DNA of 64,000 nucleotides from CAXBCP01 sp963977005 (lineage in GTDB: Bacteria; Pseudomonadota; Alphaproteobacteria; MPNO01; UBA830). The position numbers and the translations under genes are program-made. The DNA is taken from the NCBI GenBank assembly GCA_963977005.1, contig CAXBMQ010000017.1, forward strand, positions 1 to 64,000, given 5' to 3'. Under the pieces are notes generated by a model, which had not been told where the DNA came from, made no database searches, and worked only from the letters and a program-made list of their open reading frames with translations. This document shows positions 8,914 through 16,944 of the stretch, one piece after another. The stretch's first letter is position 1, and every line of letters begins with the position of its first letter.

Positions 8914-9708
8914 ATGGCGTATATCGACATTGAGGGCGTGAGCAAGGTCTACCAGGCCGACACGCCGGACCCGATCATTGCATGCGACCGGGTCGATCTT
9001 GCTATCGACCGCAACAGCATCGTGACCATCGTCGGCCCCAGCGGGTGCGGCAAGAGCACGCTGCTGCACATGATCGGCGGGTTTATCACGCCGACGGCAG
9101 GGGAAATCCGGCTGGGTGGCGAGAAGATCGTCGAGCCGGGGCCGGACCGGGGCGTGGTGTTCCAGCATTTCGCGCTGTTCCCGTGGATGACGGTGCGCGG
9201 CAATGTCGAATACGGCCTTGCGGAAAAGAAGATGCCCAAGGCGGAGCGGCGCGAGGTGTCGCAGCACTATATCGATATGGTGAAGCTGACGGGGTTCGAG
9301 GAGTCCTACCCGAACAGGTTGTCCGGGGGGATGCAGCAGCGCGTCGCCCTGGCGCGTATGCTGGCCTGCGACCCCGATACGTTGTTGATGGACGAGCCCT
9401 TCGGCGCGCTCGACGCGCAGACCCGGATGATCATGCAGGAGGAGCTGCGCGAGATCTGCCGGGCATCGAAAAAAACGGTCCTGTTCGTGACCCATGACGT
9501 GCGCGAAGCCGTTTTTCTGGGCGAACGGGTGGTCGTGATGAGCGCGCGCCCGGGACGCATAAAAACCGTGCTCGATATAGATCTCGCCGACGATGCGCCG
9601 CGTCTCGCTGTCGACGAGAAGGCCGATGAAATCTGGGATATCCTGAAAGACGAGGTCATCAAGGCCGTCGTGCCCGGGGCGAGCTACGGAGCGCGGGCGG
9701 CCGGATGA
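8914..9708 (+). CDS. ABC transporter ATP-binding protein (nitrate/sulfonate/taurine type)
   Basis: 264 residues with Walker A GPSGCGKST (41-49), signature LSGGMQQR (136-143), Walker B LLMDEPFG (157-164) and an H-loop THD. The sequence around the Q-loop (FQHFALFPWMTV) is typical of the SsuB/TauB/NrtD group. The stop overlaps the first permease start by 4 bases. With the two permeases and the binding protein at 11357 it forms a full importer; the ligand is not deducible. Confidence 0.93.
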   Translation: MAYIDIEGVSKVYQADTPDPIIACDRVDLAIDRNSIVTIVGPSGCGKSTLLHMIGGFITPTAGEIRLGGEKIVEPGPDRGVVFQHFALFPWMTVRGNVEYGLAEKKMPKAERREVSQHYIDMVKLTGFEESYPNRLSGGMQQRVALARMLACDPDTLLMDEPFGALDAQTRMIMQEELREICRASKKTVLFVTHDVREAVFLGERVVVMSARPGRIKTVLDIDLADDAPRLAVDEKADEIWDILKDEVIKAVVPGASYGARAAG

Positions 9709-10451
9709 ACGCTGTCCGGTTCTATACGCCGCTGTTCCTCATCGTCGCCTTCTGGCAGATGGCGGCGATGGTGGGTATGGTGGATGCCGAACTTCTGCCC
9801 TCGCCGGTGGCCATCGGCGCGGGGCTGGCGCATCTCGCGACGGCGGGGGACCTGCTGCTTCATGTCGGGGTTTCCGTGTATCGCCAGATGGCCGGCCTTG
9901 TCCTCGCGGTTCTTGTCGGCGTAAGTCTCGGGATCGGCATGGCGCATGTTGCCTGGGTGCGCGACGTGTTCGAACCGATCGTGCGCATCACCTATCCGTT
10001 GCCCAAGTCCGCGCTGATCCCGTTGCTGATCCTGTGGTTCGGGATCGGTCATAATTCGAAAATTTTCGCCGTGTTCCTGGGCTGCCTGCTGCCGGTGGTC
10101 GTCAGTTCGTTCAACGGCACGCGCGGGGTCAATACGCAGCTTGTCTGGTCGGCGCGCAGCCTGGGGACGCGTGGGATCAGGCTGCTGTGGAAGATCTATT
10201 TCCAGGCGGCGCTCCCCGAAATACTGTCAGGCCTGCGTATCGCGCTGGCGCTGTCCTATACGCTGCTGGTCAGTTCCGAATTCCTGATTGCCCGCGCCGG
10301 GCTGGGTTTTCTGATCCAGAGCCTCGGCGAGGCGGGGGATTATCCCGGCATGTTCGCGGGTATCCTGATCGTCGCCCTGATCGGATTCACCGCCGACCGG
10401 CTTTACGTCAAATGGATGAACTGGATGCTCCGATGGCAGGATCAGACATAG
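9705..10451 (+). CDS. ABC transporter permease 1 (nitrate/sulfonate/taurine type)
   Basis: 248 residues with about six membrane spans and the EAA-type loop contacting the ATPase (WKIYFQAALPEILSGLRIAL). It starts with a 4-base overlap with the ATPase gene and ends inside the start of the second permease gene, which supports obligate co-expression. Two different permease subunits imply a heterodimeric channel, less usual than the homodimer in Ssu/Tau systems. Confidence 0.9.
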   Translation: MNAVRFYTPLFLIVAFWQMAAMVGMVDAELLPSPVAIGAGLAHLATAGDLLLHVGVSVYRQMAGLVLAVLVGVSLGIGMAHVAWVRDVFEPIVRITYPLPKSALIPLLILWFGIGHNSKIFAVFLGCLLPVVVSSFNGTRGVNTQLVWSARSLGTRGIRLLWKIYFQAALPEILSGLRIALALSYTLLVSSEFLIARAGLGFLIQSLGEAGDYPGMFAGILIVALIGFTADRLYVKWMNWMLRWQDQT

Positions 10452-11251
10452 CCGCCGCGCCGCCGCCGTCGGGCGGTCTCTGGTCGCGGCTGCCGGGTTT
10501 TATCCGGCGCTCTCTCTCGATCGTCGTGCTGCTCCTCGTCTGGGAGGGTGTCGCGCAGGCGGGCTGGATCGATCCTTTCCTGCTGCCGGGCCTCAGCGAC
10601 GTGATCCGCCGTGGCTATGAGGAGGTCGGCAGTGCGGGGCTTGTCTACCTGACCGGGCTGACGCTGTACCGGACATTGTTCGCCTTTATCCTCGCAGCGG
10701 TGATCGGCGTGTCCATCGGCGTGGCGATGTCGGTATCGAAGAACGTGCGCTGGTTCTGCGATCCGCTGGTGTCCTTCGCTTTTCCGATCCCCAAAATCGC
10801 GCTACTGCCGATTTTCGTGCTGTGGTTCGGCGTCTTTGACGTCTCCAAGATCACGATGACCACGGTCGCCTGTATTGTTCCGATTATCAGTGCGACGCAT
10901 CTCGGCACGCGGAACATCGACAAATACCTTGTCTGGTCGGCCCGTGCGCTCGGCACCAGCGAGCGGAAGCTGTTCTGGAAGATCATCGTGCCGGCGGCAC
11001 TGCCTGCCATCCTCACCGGGCTGCAGATCGCGTTTCCGATCACGCTGATCGTGTCGATCGTCTGCGAGATGCTGACTGGCGGGCAGGGGCTCGGCGGATA
11101 CATGATCTATGCCGCGCGTTTCGGAGAATCCGACAAGGTCTTCCTCGGAATCTTTTTCACGGCCCTGATCGGCTATATTCTTATCGAGGGGTTCGCCTGG
11201 CTGCGCCGCAGGCTTCTGGTATGGCACACGGAAACATCAGGCGCAGTGTGA
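10433..11251 (+). CDS. ABC transporter permease 2 (nitrate/sulfonate/taurine type)
   Basis: 272 residues from the ATG at 10433, which lies 19 bases inside the end of permease 1. I prefer this start because the peptide upstream of it in this frame is Arg/Pro-rich and unlike a permease. The protein has about six spans and an EAA loop (WKIIVPAALPAILTGLQIAF). It pairs with the 248-residue permease. The last helix is followed by a short basic tail (LRRRLLVW). Confidence 0.88.
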   Translation: MAGSDIAAAPPPSGGLWSRLPGFIRRSLSIVVLLLVWEGVAQAGWIDPFLLPGLSDVIRRGYEEVGSAGLVYLTGLTLYRTLFAFILAAVIGVSIGVAMSVSKNVRWFCDPLVSFAFPIPKIALLPIFVLWFGVFDVSKITMTTVACIVPIISATHLGTRNIDKYLVWSARALGTSERKLFWKIIVPAALPAILTGLQIAFPITLIVSIVCEMLTGGQGLGGYMIYAARFGESDKVFLGIFFTALIGYILIEGFAWLRRRLLVWHTETSGAV

Positions 11252-11356
11252 CGCGGGCCGGCAGTAAAGACCGGTATAACGGCATACTGCGAACAGGAAC
11301 GACCACGACGCTAAGAGACGAAACGACCATCGCAATCCGATAAAGGGAGGAAACCA

Positions 11357-12376
11357 ATGATCGGACTTTCAAGAAGCGGCAGAGCAATCTGCACAATGCT
11401 GGCGGTCGCCGCCGGTGTCGCGCTGGCCGGCCAGACGGCCGTCGCCCAGCAGAAAATACGGGTCGGCTATTCGGTTATACCGATCCACCTGCAGCCGCTG
11501 GTGTTCAAAAAGGAATACGGTATCGCCAAGCACGAAGGTACCAAGTTCACGTCCGAGATGATTCACTTTCGCGGCAGCTCCGCGCAGTTGACGGCGCTCG
11601 CCGCCGGAGAGCTTGATCTCGCGGTCCTGGCGTTTTCGACCTTCGCCGCCGGTATCGTCAACGCGCGTCAGGATATCGTCGCGCTGGCCGATGTCGCGCG
11701 GGACGGACCGCAGTTTTCGTCCGTTTTCGCCGTCAATCAGGATTCGCCGATCAAGAAGGTCGGAGACCTGAAGGGCAAGGTGCTGGCGATCAACGGCAAG
11801 GGCGGTGCTGTCGATATGGCGGCGCGTACCGTGCTGCTGAAAGCCGGCCTGAAGCCCGGAATCGACGTAAATATCGTCGAGGCACGCTTCGGCGCCATGG
11901 AAGCGATGCTGCGCCAGAAAAAGACCGATGTCGCCGTGTTCGTTGCCCCGTTCTGGGCGCGGGCGCAGATCAAGGGCGGATTGCGCCCGCTGTTCTACCA
12001 GCGTGACGGGCTCGGCACGACGCAGTTCCTGCTGTTTGCGGCGAAGAAAGACTGGGTCGCCAAGAACCGCGCCGTGCTGGTCGACTGGATGGAAGACTAT
12101 GTCCGCGGCGTGAACTGGCTCCTCGATCCGGCGAACCGGACCAAGGCGACCGAATATGCCGCGGACTACTCGAAGCGCAAGCCGGGCCAGCTCGCCTGGG
12201 CCTTCCAGAAGGAATCGGATTACTACCATGATCCGAAGGGCAGGCTCGACGTGCCGGCATTCCAGAGCAATGTCGATACGCTCCACAAGCTCGGCGTGCT
12301 GCGGCGCACGATCGATGTCACCAAATACGTCGATCATTCCATTGTCGACGAGGCGGCGGCCCGGATCGGCAAGTAG
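11357..12376 (+). CDS. ABC transporter substrate-binding protein (NMT1/SsuA-like)
   Basis: 339 residues. It has a Sec signal peptide (basic start, hydrophobic core, GQTAVAQQ cleavage region near residue 31) and a periplasmic binding fold with IRVGYSVIPIHLQPLVFKKEYGI-type start and ALAAGELDLAVLAFST loop, as in SsuA/ThiY-like proteins. A GGGAGGAAACCA ribosome site precedes the ATG. It is the binding partner of the ATPase and permeases upstream. Late Lys/Arg-rich segments suggest nothing specific about the ligand. Confidence 0.9.
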   Translation: MIGLSRSGRAICTMLAVAAGVALAGQTAVAQQKIRVGYSVIPIHLQPLVFKKEYGIAKHEGTKFTSEMIHFRGSSAQLTALAAGELDLAVLAFSTFAAGIVNARQDIVALADVARDGPQFSSVFAVNQDSPIKKVGDLKGKVLAINGKGGAVDMAARTVLLKAGLKPGIDVNIVEARFGAMEAMLRQKKTDVAVFVAPFWARAQIKGGLRPLFYQRDGLGTTQFLLFAAKKDWVAKNRAVLVDWMEDYVRGVNWLLDPANRTKATEYAADYSKRKPGQLAWAFQKESDYYHDPKGRLDVPAFQSNVDTLHKLGVLRRTIDVTKYVDHSIVDEAAARIGK

Positions 12377-12398
12377 CCTGTCCATCGGCTGATAAAAC

Positions 12399-12432
12399 AG
12401 GTCCGTGCCGGGCGTATCTCCGGCGCGGACCT
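12399..12432 (+). terminator. GC-rich hairpin after the ABC importer genes
   Basis: AGGTCCGTGCCGG and CCGGCGCGGACCT pair (with one T-G) around GCGTATCT, 22 bases after the binding-protein stop. The following GTCATTTC is only mildly T-rich, so this may be a terminator or a stabilising 3' hairpin. Confidence 0.5.
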
Positions 12433-12534
12433 GTCATTTCAGGTGTCTGGTCCGGGCGTATTCTGCAGCCGCGCGCCGGGCCGGGGGCAATCCGAATGCG
12501 TCTGATATAAGCGCAACTCATCACAGGGGGGATC

Positions 12535-13542
12535 GTGACAGAAGAGAGAAACTGGCCCGGCCAGCAGGAAGGCGATTTCACAATTGCCGGTTTTCAGTTT
12601 GCCAGCGGCGAGACCCTGGACAAGCTGACGCTCCATTACATGACCCTGGGCACGCCGCAGCACGATGCCGACGGCAATATTTCGAATGCAGTTCTGCTGA
12701 TCCATAATACCACGGGGTCGAGCCGGACCTGGCTTCAGCCGTCCCTGGCCGATGCGCTTTTCGGCGATGGGCAGCCCTTTGATTTAAAAAAGTATTTCGT
12801 CATTCTGCCCGACATGATCGGGTTTGGCGGTTCCAGCAAACCGAGCGATGGTCTGCGCGCGCGTTTCCCTAATTACCGTTACGACGATATGGTCGTTCTG
12901 ACTCACCGGTTGCTGACCGAGGGCCTGGGGATCGGCCAGCTGAAAGTGCTGCTGGGTATTTCCATGGGCGGCATGCTCACGTGGATTTACGGGGCAAAAT
13001 ATCCTGACTTCATGGAATCGCTGGTGCCGATCGCCTCCCAGCCCGGTCCGATGAGCGGGCGTAACTGGATTCAACGGCGGGTGTCCATAGAGGCCATTCG
13101 CAACGATCCGGACTGGAACAACGGCGACTACGAAACCAACCCGTCCCGCTATGTCATGACAGCGCCGTACAGCGCGCTGCTGATCCAGAGCGTCGTCCGT
13201 CTACAGGAAAAGGCGCCGACCCGGGAAGCGGGCGATGCGCTGTACAGGCAGCTGGTCGAACGGGCGCAAAAGGGTGACGCAAATAATCGCCTGTATCAGG
13301 TGGAAGCGTCGATGGACTACGATCCGTCGGAGGGTCTGGACAAAATCCGCGCACGCCTGCTGGCGATCAATTTCGCGGATGACGAACTGAACCCGCCGCA
13401 GCTCGGGACGATGGAGCCGGCGATCGCCGGAATCCCCGGCGCCCGGTATGTGCTGGTGCCGGCAAGCGCGGACACCAACGGCCATTACTCTACACTCCTG
13501 GCGACACTCTGGGCACCGCATCTTTCAGCGTTTTTGGGCTGA
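12535..13542 (+). CDS. MetX-like alpha/beta hydrolase
   Basis: 335 residues starting at GTG (ribosome site AGGGGGGAT just upstream). It resembles homoserine O-acetyltransferase-type hydrolases: nucleophile elbow GISMGG (Ser143), the upstream DMIGFGGSSKPS segment and a C-terminal His in NGHYSTL. Many such paralogues are esterases or acyltransferases and not methionine enzymes; no met genes are nearby. It follows the ABC importer by 158 bases and may process the imported compound, which is inference. Confidence 0.82.
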   Translation: MTEERNWPGQQEGDFTIAGFQFASGETLDKLTLHYMTLGTPQHDADGNISNAVLLIHNTTGSSRTWLQPSLADALFGDGQPFDLKKYFVILPDMIGFGGSSKPSDGLRARFPNYRYDDMVVLTHRLLTEGLGIGQLKVLLGISMGGMLTWIYGAKYPDFMESLVPIASQPGPMSGRNWIQRRVSIEAIRNDPDWNNGDYETNPSRYVMTAPYSALLIQSVVRLQEKAPTREAGDALYRQLVERAQKGDANNRLYQVEASMDYDPSEGLDKIRARLLAINFADDELNPPQLGTMEPAIAGIPGARYVLVPASADTNGHYSTLLATLWAPHLSAFLG

Positions 13543-13948
13543 GTTCCGACCCTGTTCGCACTGTATTCGGAATGACCTGAAATGTGGGTGCGTCGGCAAT
13601 ACTATTCGTCCGCAACGGGGCATTAGCGATCGTAGGCGCCACGTCCTGCGAGGCCCCTCTGCGAAGCCTTGGGAGCGGCAGAAATTCTGCACGGCTCCGA
13701 GATTTCGGAACGCGGCCGCCCGCTTGGCAAGGAACGCTGGACCTGCCCTCAAACGGCTCACGGGACTTGTCTACGGGCATGTGGTCGTCGACCTTGATCG
13801 CTGAGCGGGGATTGAGTGAGCGGTGTCCGACCGGCCGATGCCCGGGACCAGGTGTCTTCGAAAGAAGTCTCATTCAGCACTCTCCGGTGGTTTCTATTCA
13901 ATGCCCGGCAACCACCCTTCGCTCAGCTGCAAGTAACGCGGAATGCAG

Positions 13949-13961
13949 GCCCCCGCAACCA
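13949..13961 (+). repeat. 13-base copy of the tRNA-fMet 3' end
   Basis: GCCCCCGCAACCA is identical to 732-744, the last 13 bases of the initiator tRNA including CCA. The sequence upstream does not fold into a tRNA and lacks the T-arm GGTTCAAATCC. As in the tRNA gene, a strong terminator follows shortly after. It could be a tRNA remnant or an attachment-site scar. Confidence 0.5.
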
Positions 13962-13982
13962 ATCCAGCTCTGCAGAGCTTCA

Positions 13983-14011
13983 AAAAAGGCCCGGTGTTCC
14001 CGGGCCTTTTT
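13983..14011. terminator. Bidirectional rho-independent terminator
   Basis: AAAAAGGCCCGG and CCGGGCCTTTTT form a perfect 12-pair stem around TGTTC. The flanking A- and T-runs let it act on both strands: for any transcript from the left and for yaaA, whose stop is about 50 bases away on the minus strand. Confidence 0.85.
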
Positions 14012-14062
14012 CGTTTAGCGTCGCACGGCGCAGATCCCCCGGAGGGAGATACGCCCCGATCC

Positions 14063-14848
14063 CTACTTTTTCACCGCCGGCTGCGGGCGCGAAAACACCA
14101 GCTCCGTCTCGGTCGAGGCTGCCGCATCCAGCGCATAGCCGCCGGCATTGAAATCTTTCAGCCCCTCGGCGCGATCGACGCGGTTTTCCATGATCCACCG
14201 CGCCATCGCGCCGCGGGCATGCTTGGCGTAATACATGAGGGTACGGGCCTTGCCGTCCTTCACGTTCAGGAATTTCGCGCCGATTACGTTGCGCCCCAGC
14301 GCCTGCGCATCGACCGCCTTGAAATACTCGTTCGAGGCAAGATTGACGACGGTCTTGTCCGCATGACCGGCAAGGTCGTCGTTCAGCCGCTCGGCGATGC
14401 GGGTGCCCCAGAAATCGTAGAGCGATTTGCCGCGTGCGTTCGCCATTTTCGTGCCCATCTCCAGGCGATACGGCTGGATCGCGTCCATCGGGCGCAACAC
14501 GCCGTACAGGCCGGACAGGATGCGCAGGTGATCCTGCGCGTAAGACAGCGTGTCGGCGGACAGGCTGTCGGCCTCCAGCCCCCAATAGACGTCGCCGTCG
14601 AAGGCGAGCCCGGCCGGCTTGGCGCTGTTGCTTTTGTTGTCGGGATGGAATGTCTGGAACCGCTCGAAATTCATGGTCGCGAGCTTGTCGCTTATATGCA
14701 TCAGGCGTTTCAGGTCGTCGGCGGACTGTTTCTTGGCGACGGTCGCGAGCTCGCGTGTGTCGTCGCGCAGGCGCGGCTGGGTGACCGGGACATCCGTTTC
14801 AACCGGATCCATGTTCATTTTTTTCGCGGGGGAGAGCAGCGTCAGCAT
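14063..14848 (-). CDS. yaaA: Peroxide stress protein YaaA (DUF328)
   Basis: 261 residues matching the YaaA family from end to end: N-terminal MLTLLSPAKKMNM, the PAGLAFDGDVYWGL stretch, the ILSGLYGVLRPMDAIQPYRLEMG motif and VVNLASNEYFKAV. YaaA limits free iron and protects DNA from Fenton damage during H2O2 stress. It has no signal peptide and is cytoplasmic. It appears monocistronic, with a strong terminator downstream. About 214 bases with no evident gene separate it from the sulfurtransferase upstream. Confidence 0.95.
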   Translation of the reverse strand: MLTLLSPAKKMNMDPVETDVPVTQPRLRDDTRELATVAKKQSADDLKRLMHISDKLATMNFERFQTFHPDNKSNSAKPAGLAFDGDVYWGLEADSLSADTLSYAQDHLRILSGLYGVLRPMDAIQPYRLEMGTKMANARGKSLYDFWGTRIAERLNDDLAGHADKTVVNLASNEYFKAVDAQALGRNVIGAKFLNVKDGKARTLMYYAKHARGAMARWIMENRVDRAEGLKDFNAGGYALDAAASTETELVFSRPQPAVKK

Positions 14849-15062
14849 GATCTATCCTTTCCTCCTAACATCAACCCGGCCAATCCGGGTTCGTATGCGT
14901 GGGTCGGTGACCCTTTCAACCTACGTCCTTGGGCGAGGAATTCAAGCCGCGGGAGGGAATCGCGCCGACGGATCGTCGATGCCATGGAACTCCGGCCGAT
15001 CGGCCGGGTTTTGCGTTCGGACAGGTCGCTGGCGTTCGCAGGCGCCGTAGGGCGGCGTGGCT

Positions 15063-15902
15063 TTATCCCCGCTCGGGTCCCTGCGCCACCGGGCGGTCGG
15101 GATCCGCCGACCAGGCAGACCACGAGCCGACGTAAAGCGGGGCTTCGATGCCGGCGGCATACATGCCGGCGAGCTCGAACGAGGCGGCGTTGCCGCTGCC
15201 GCAATAGACGCCGACCGGCTGAGAACCGTCCGCGCCGTGACCGGCATAGAGGGCCTGCAGGTCTTCGTTGGACATGAAGCATCCATCGGGGCCGAGCGCG
15301 TCTTTCGCCCCCGCGCAGATTGCACCCGGTATATGGCCGGTTTTCGGCTTGTCGGGATCGCCCTCATAGGCGGTCTTGCCGCGCGCATCCAGCAGCGCGC
15401 CTTTGCGCGCGATCTCGGCGGCTTCTTCCGCGCCGATCACCGGCATGTTGCCGGGTGTTACCGTAAAACTGCCGCCGCCCGGCGGATGTTCCGGCTCGGC
15501 CGCGGTCTCATTGCCCGCCGCATTCCACGCGCCGAGCCCGCCATCGAGCAGGCGCGTATTCCCGTGTCCGGCCCAGCGCAGGGTCCACCAGGCGCGGCCC
15601 GCCTGGCTGCCCGAGGCATTGTCATAGACCACGACCAGCGTATCGGCATCGATTCCCCAGCGGCGCAGGGTTTCCTGCAGCGTCGCCGGATCGGGCAGGG
15701 GCCGGCGGCCGCCTTCGGTCGTCGCCGGACCCGAAATGTCGGATGCCAGCGAGGCGGCGATGGCGCCGGGAATCACCGGGCGCTCCAGCGGCGCGGTCTC
15801 GAGATCGTCGCTGATATCGAGCAGCACGATCGCGGTACCGTCGGAAATCGCGGCGGCGAGTTCGTCGACGGTGATCAGGACATCGCTACGGGAACCACTC
15901 AT
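15063..15902 (-). CDS. sseA: 3-mercaptopyruvate/thiosulfate sulfurtransferase (two rhodanese domains)
   Basis: 279 residues with two rhodanese domains. The first is catalytically silent (VVYDNASGSQAGRAWW) and the second holds the active Cys234 in VYCGSGNAA. The active loop CGSG resembles mercaptopyruvate sulfurtransferases (CGSG/CGTG) more than thiosulfate enzymes (CRKG). It transfers sulfur from mercaptopyruvate to an acceptor. The start lies 10 bases after the stop of the dioxygenase gene, so the two are probably cotranscribed, which would fit a sulfur-compound role for both. Confidence 0.88.
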   Translation of the reverse strand: MSGSRSDVLITVDELAAAISDGTAIVLLDISDDLETAPLERPVIPGAIAASLASDISGPATTEGGRRPLPDPATLQETLRRWGIDADTLVVVYDNASGSQAGRAWWTLRWAGHGNTRLLDGGLGAWNAAGNETAAEPEHPPGGGSFTVTPGNMPVIGAEEAAEIARKGALLDARGKTAYEGDPDKPKTGHIPGAICAGAKDALGPDGCFMSNEDLQALYAGHGADGSQPVGVYCGSGNAASFELAGMYAAGIEAPLYVGSWSAWSADPDRPVAQGPERG

Positions 15903-15912
15903 CGCGGCGCGC

Positions 15913-16791
15913 TCAGGCCGTCATCGTGCAGCGATAGAGCAGCCGTTCGGCATCGCCGGCATAATCCTTGACCGCGCGGTGCTGGACGACGCGGTTGTCC
16001 CACACCGCCATGGTGCCTTCGGTCCATTCGAAGCGGCAGGACGATTCCGGTCCCTTGATCGCATCGAACAGGATGCCGAGGATATTCTGGCTGTGCACGC
16101 GGCTGACGCCCTTGATGTAGCAGACGTAGGATTCGTTGACCGCGATCCACTTGCGGCCGCTTTCGGGATGGGTCCGCACCAGCGGCATCTCGAAGGGCGG
16201 CATGCGCAGCCGCGCCTGGGCGGCTTCTTCCGGGTCGAGATAGCGGTCGGTGATGTGGCCGGTCGCGTCGGGCGACTGGATCACCTGCAGCGAATCCAGG
16301 TATTGCGCGAATAACGGGTCGAGGGATTCGTAGACATGGGCCGTGTTCGAAAACATCGTGTCGCCGCCGTCTTTCGGTGTGGCCTTGCCGAACAGCGCCG
16401 TGAAGGCTGGCGCGTCCTCGCGGAAACCGCCATCGGCGTGCCAGACATGGTTGCGCAGATGCGAATCCTTGCCGGCGCTGATCACGGTCGCGTCGGGGTT
16501 TTCCGGCGCGCGGGGTGTGTGCGGGCCGGCATAGTGGAAGAATTCTCCCAGGCAGGCGGCAAATTTCGTGAAGTTTTCCGCGGTGACCGTGCCGGGCTCG
16601 AAAACCAGCAGTCCGCGGTTGTGCAGCAGATCGCGCATCGCGGCACGGAACTCTTCCGACACCGACTCGCCGTCGAACCGGTAGCCCGAAACGCGGGAGC
16701 CGATAGCGGCCTTGATCGGGGAAATGCTTGCGCCGCCAAGCGCGGCGACATTGTCGGCAGCGAGGGAGAGATTCGACGTTGCGGTGGCCAT
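15913..16791 (-). CDS. TauD/TfdA family Fe(II)/2-oxoglutarate dioxygenase
   Basis: 292 residues. The iron ligands are His118 and Asp120 in VWHADGGF and His271 in VVQHRAVKDY, with Arg283/Arg287 downstream placed to bind 2-oxoglutarate. The family hydroxylates taurine, alkyl sulfates, 2,4-D or similar, releasing sulfite, aldehyde or phenol. It is followed at once by the sulfurtransferase, so an organosulfur substrate is possible but unproven. It lies 153 bases downstream of atzF on the same strand. Confidence 0.88.
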   Translation of the reverse strand: MATATSNLSLAADNVAALGGASISPIKAAIGSRVSGYRFDGESVSEEFRAAMRDLLHNRGLLVFEPGTVTAENFTKFAACLGEFFHYAGPHTPRAPENPDATVISAGKDSHLRNHVWHADGGFREDAPAFTALFGKATPKDGGDTMFSNTAHVYESLDPLFAQYLDSLQVIQSPDATGHITDRYLDPEEAAQARLRMPPFEMPLVRTHPESGRKWIAVNESYVCYIKGVSRVHSQNILGILFDAIKGPESSCRFEWTEGTMAVWDNRVVQHRAVKDYAGDAERLLYRCTMTA

Positions 16792-16944
16792 TTTGCTGAA
16801 ATCCCTGAAAGTTAAGATGTCTAAGGATTTCTAGCCGGGTTTACGGGAATTTTCAACGGGTCCAGCTATCCGTTCGATGCGCAGGGCTATGCTTGCCGGA
16901 TATCGGGACCCGGCAGAATTCAACGGTTTTCGCGCTTGCAGGGC

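Larger units (their letters stand above)
13543..14062. other. Gene-free stretch between hydrolase and yaaA
   Basis: 520 bases in which all frames give only short, compositionally odd reading frames, so I call no gene. It contains a 13-base copy of the tRNA-fMet 3' end and a perfect terminator, listed separately. The remainder shows nothing I recognise. Confidence 0.6.

Noticed and set aside
13584..14018. Possible small genes in the yaaA upstream gap
   Set aside because: No ribosome site, no recognisable domain and unlikely composition in every frame; I treat the stretch as non-coding.
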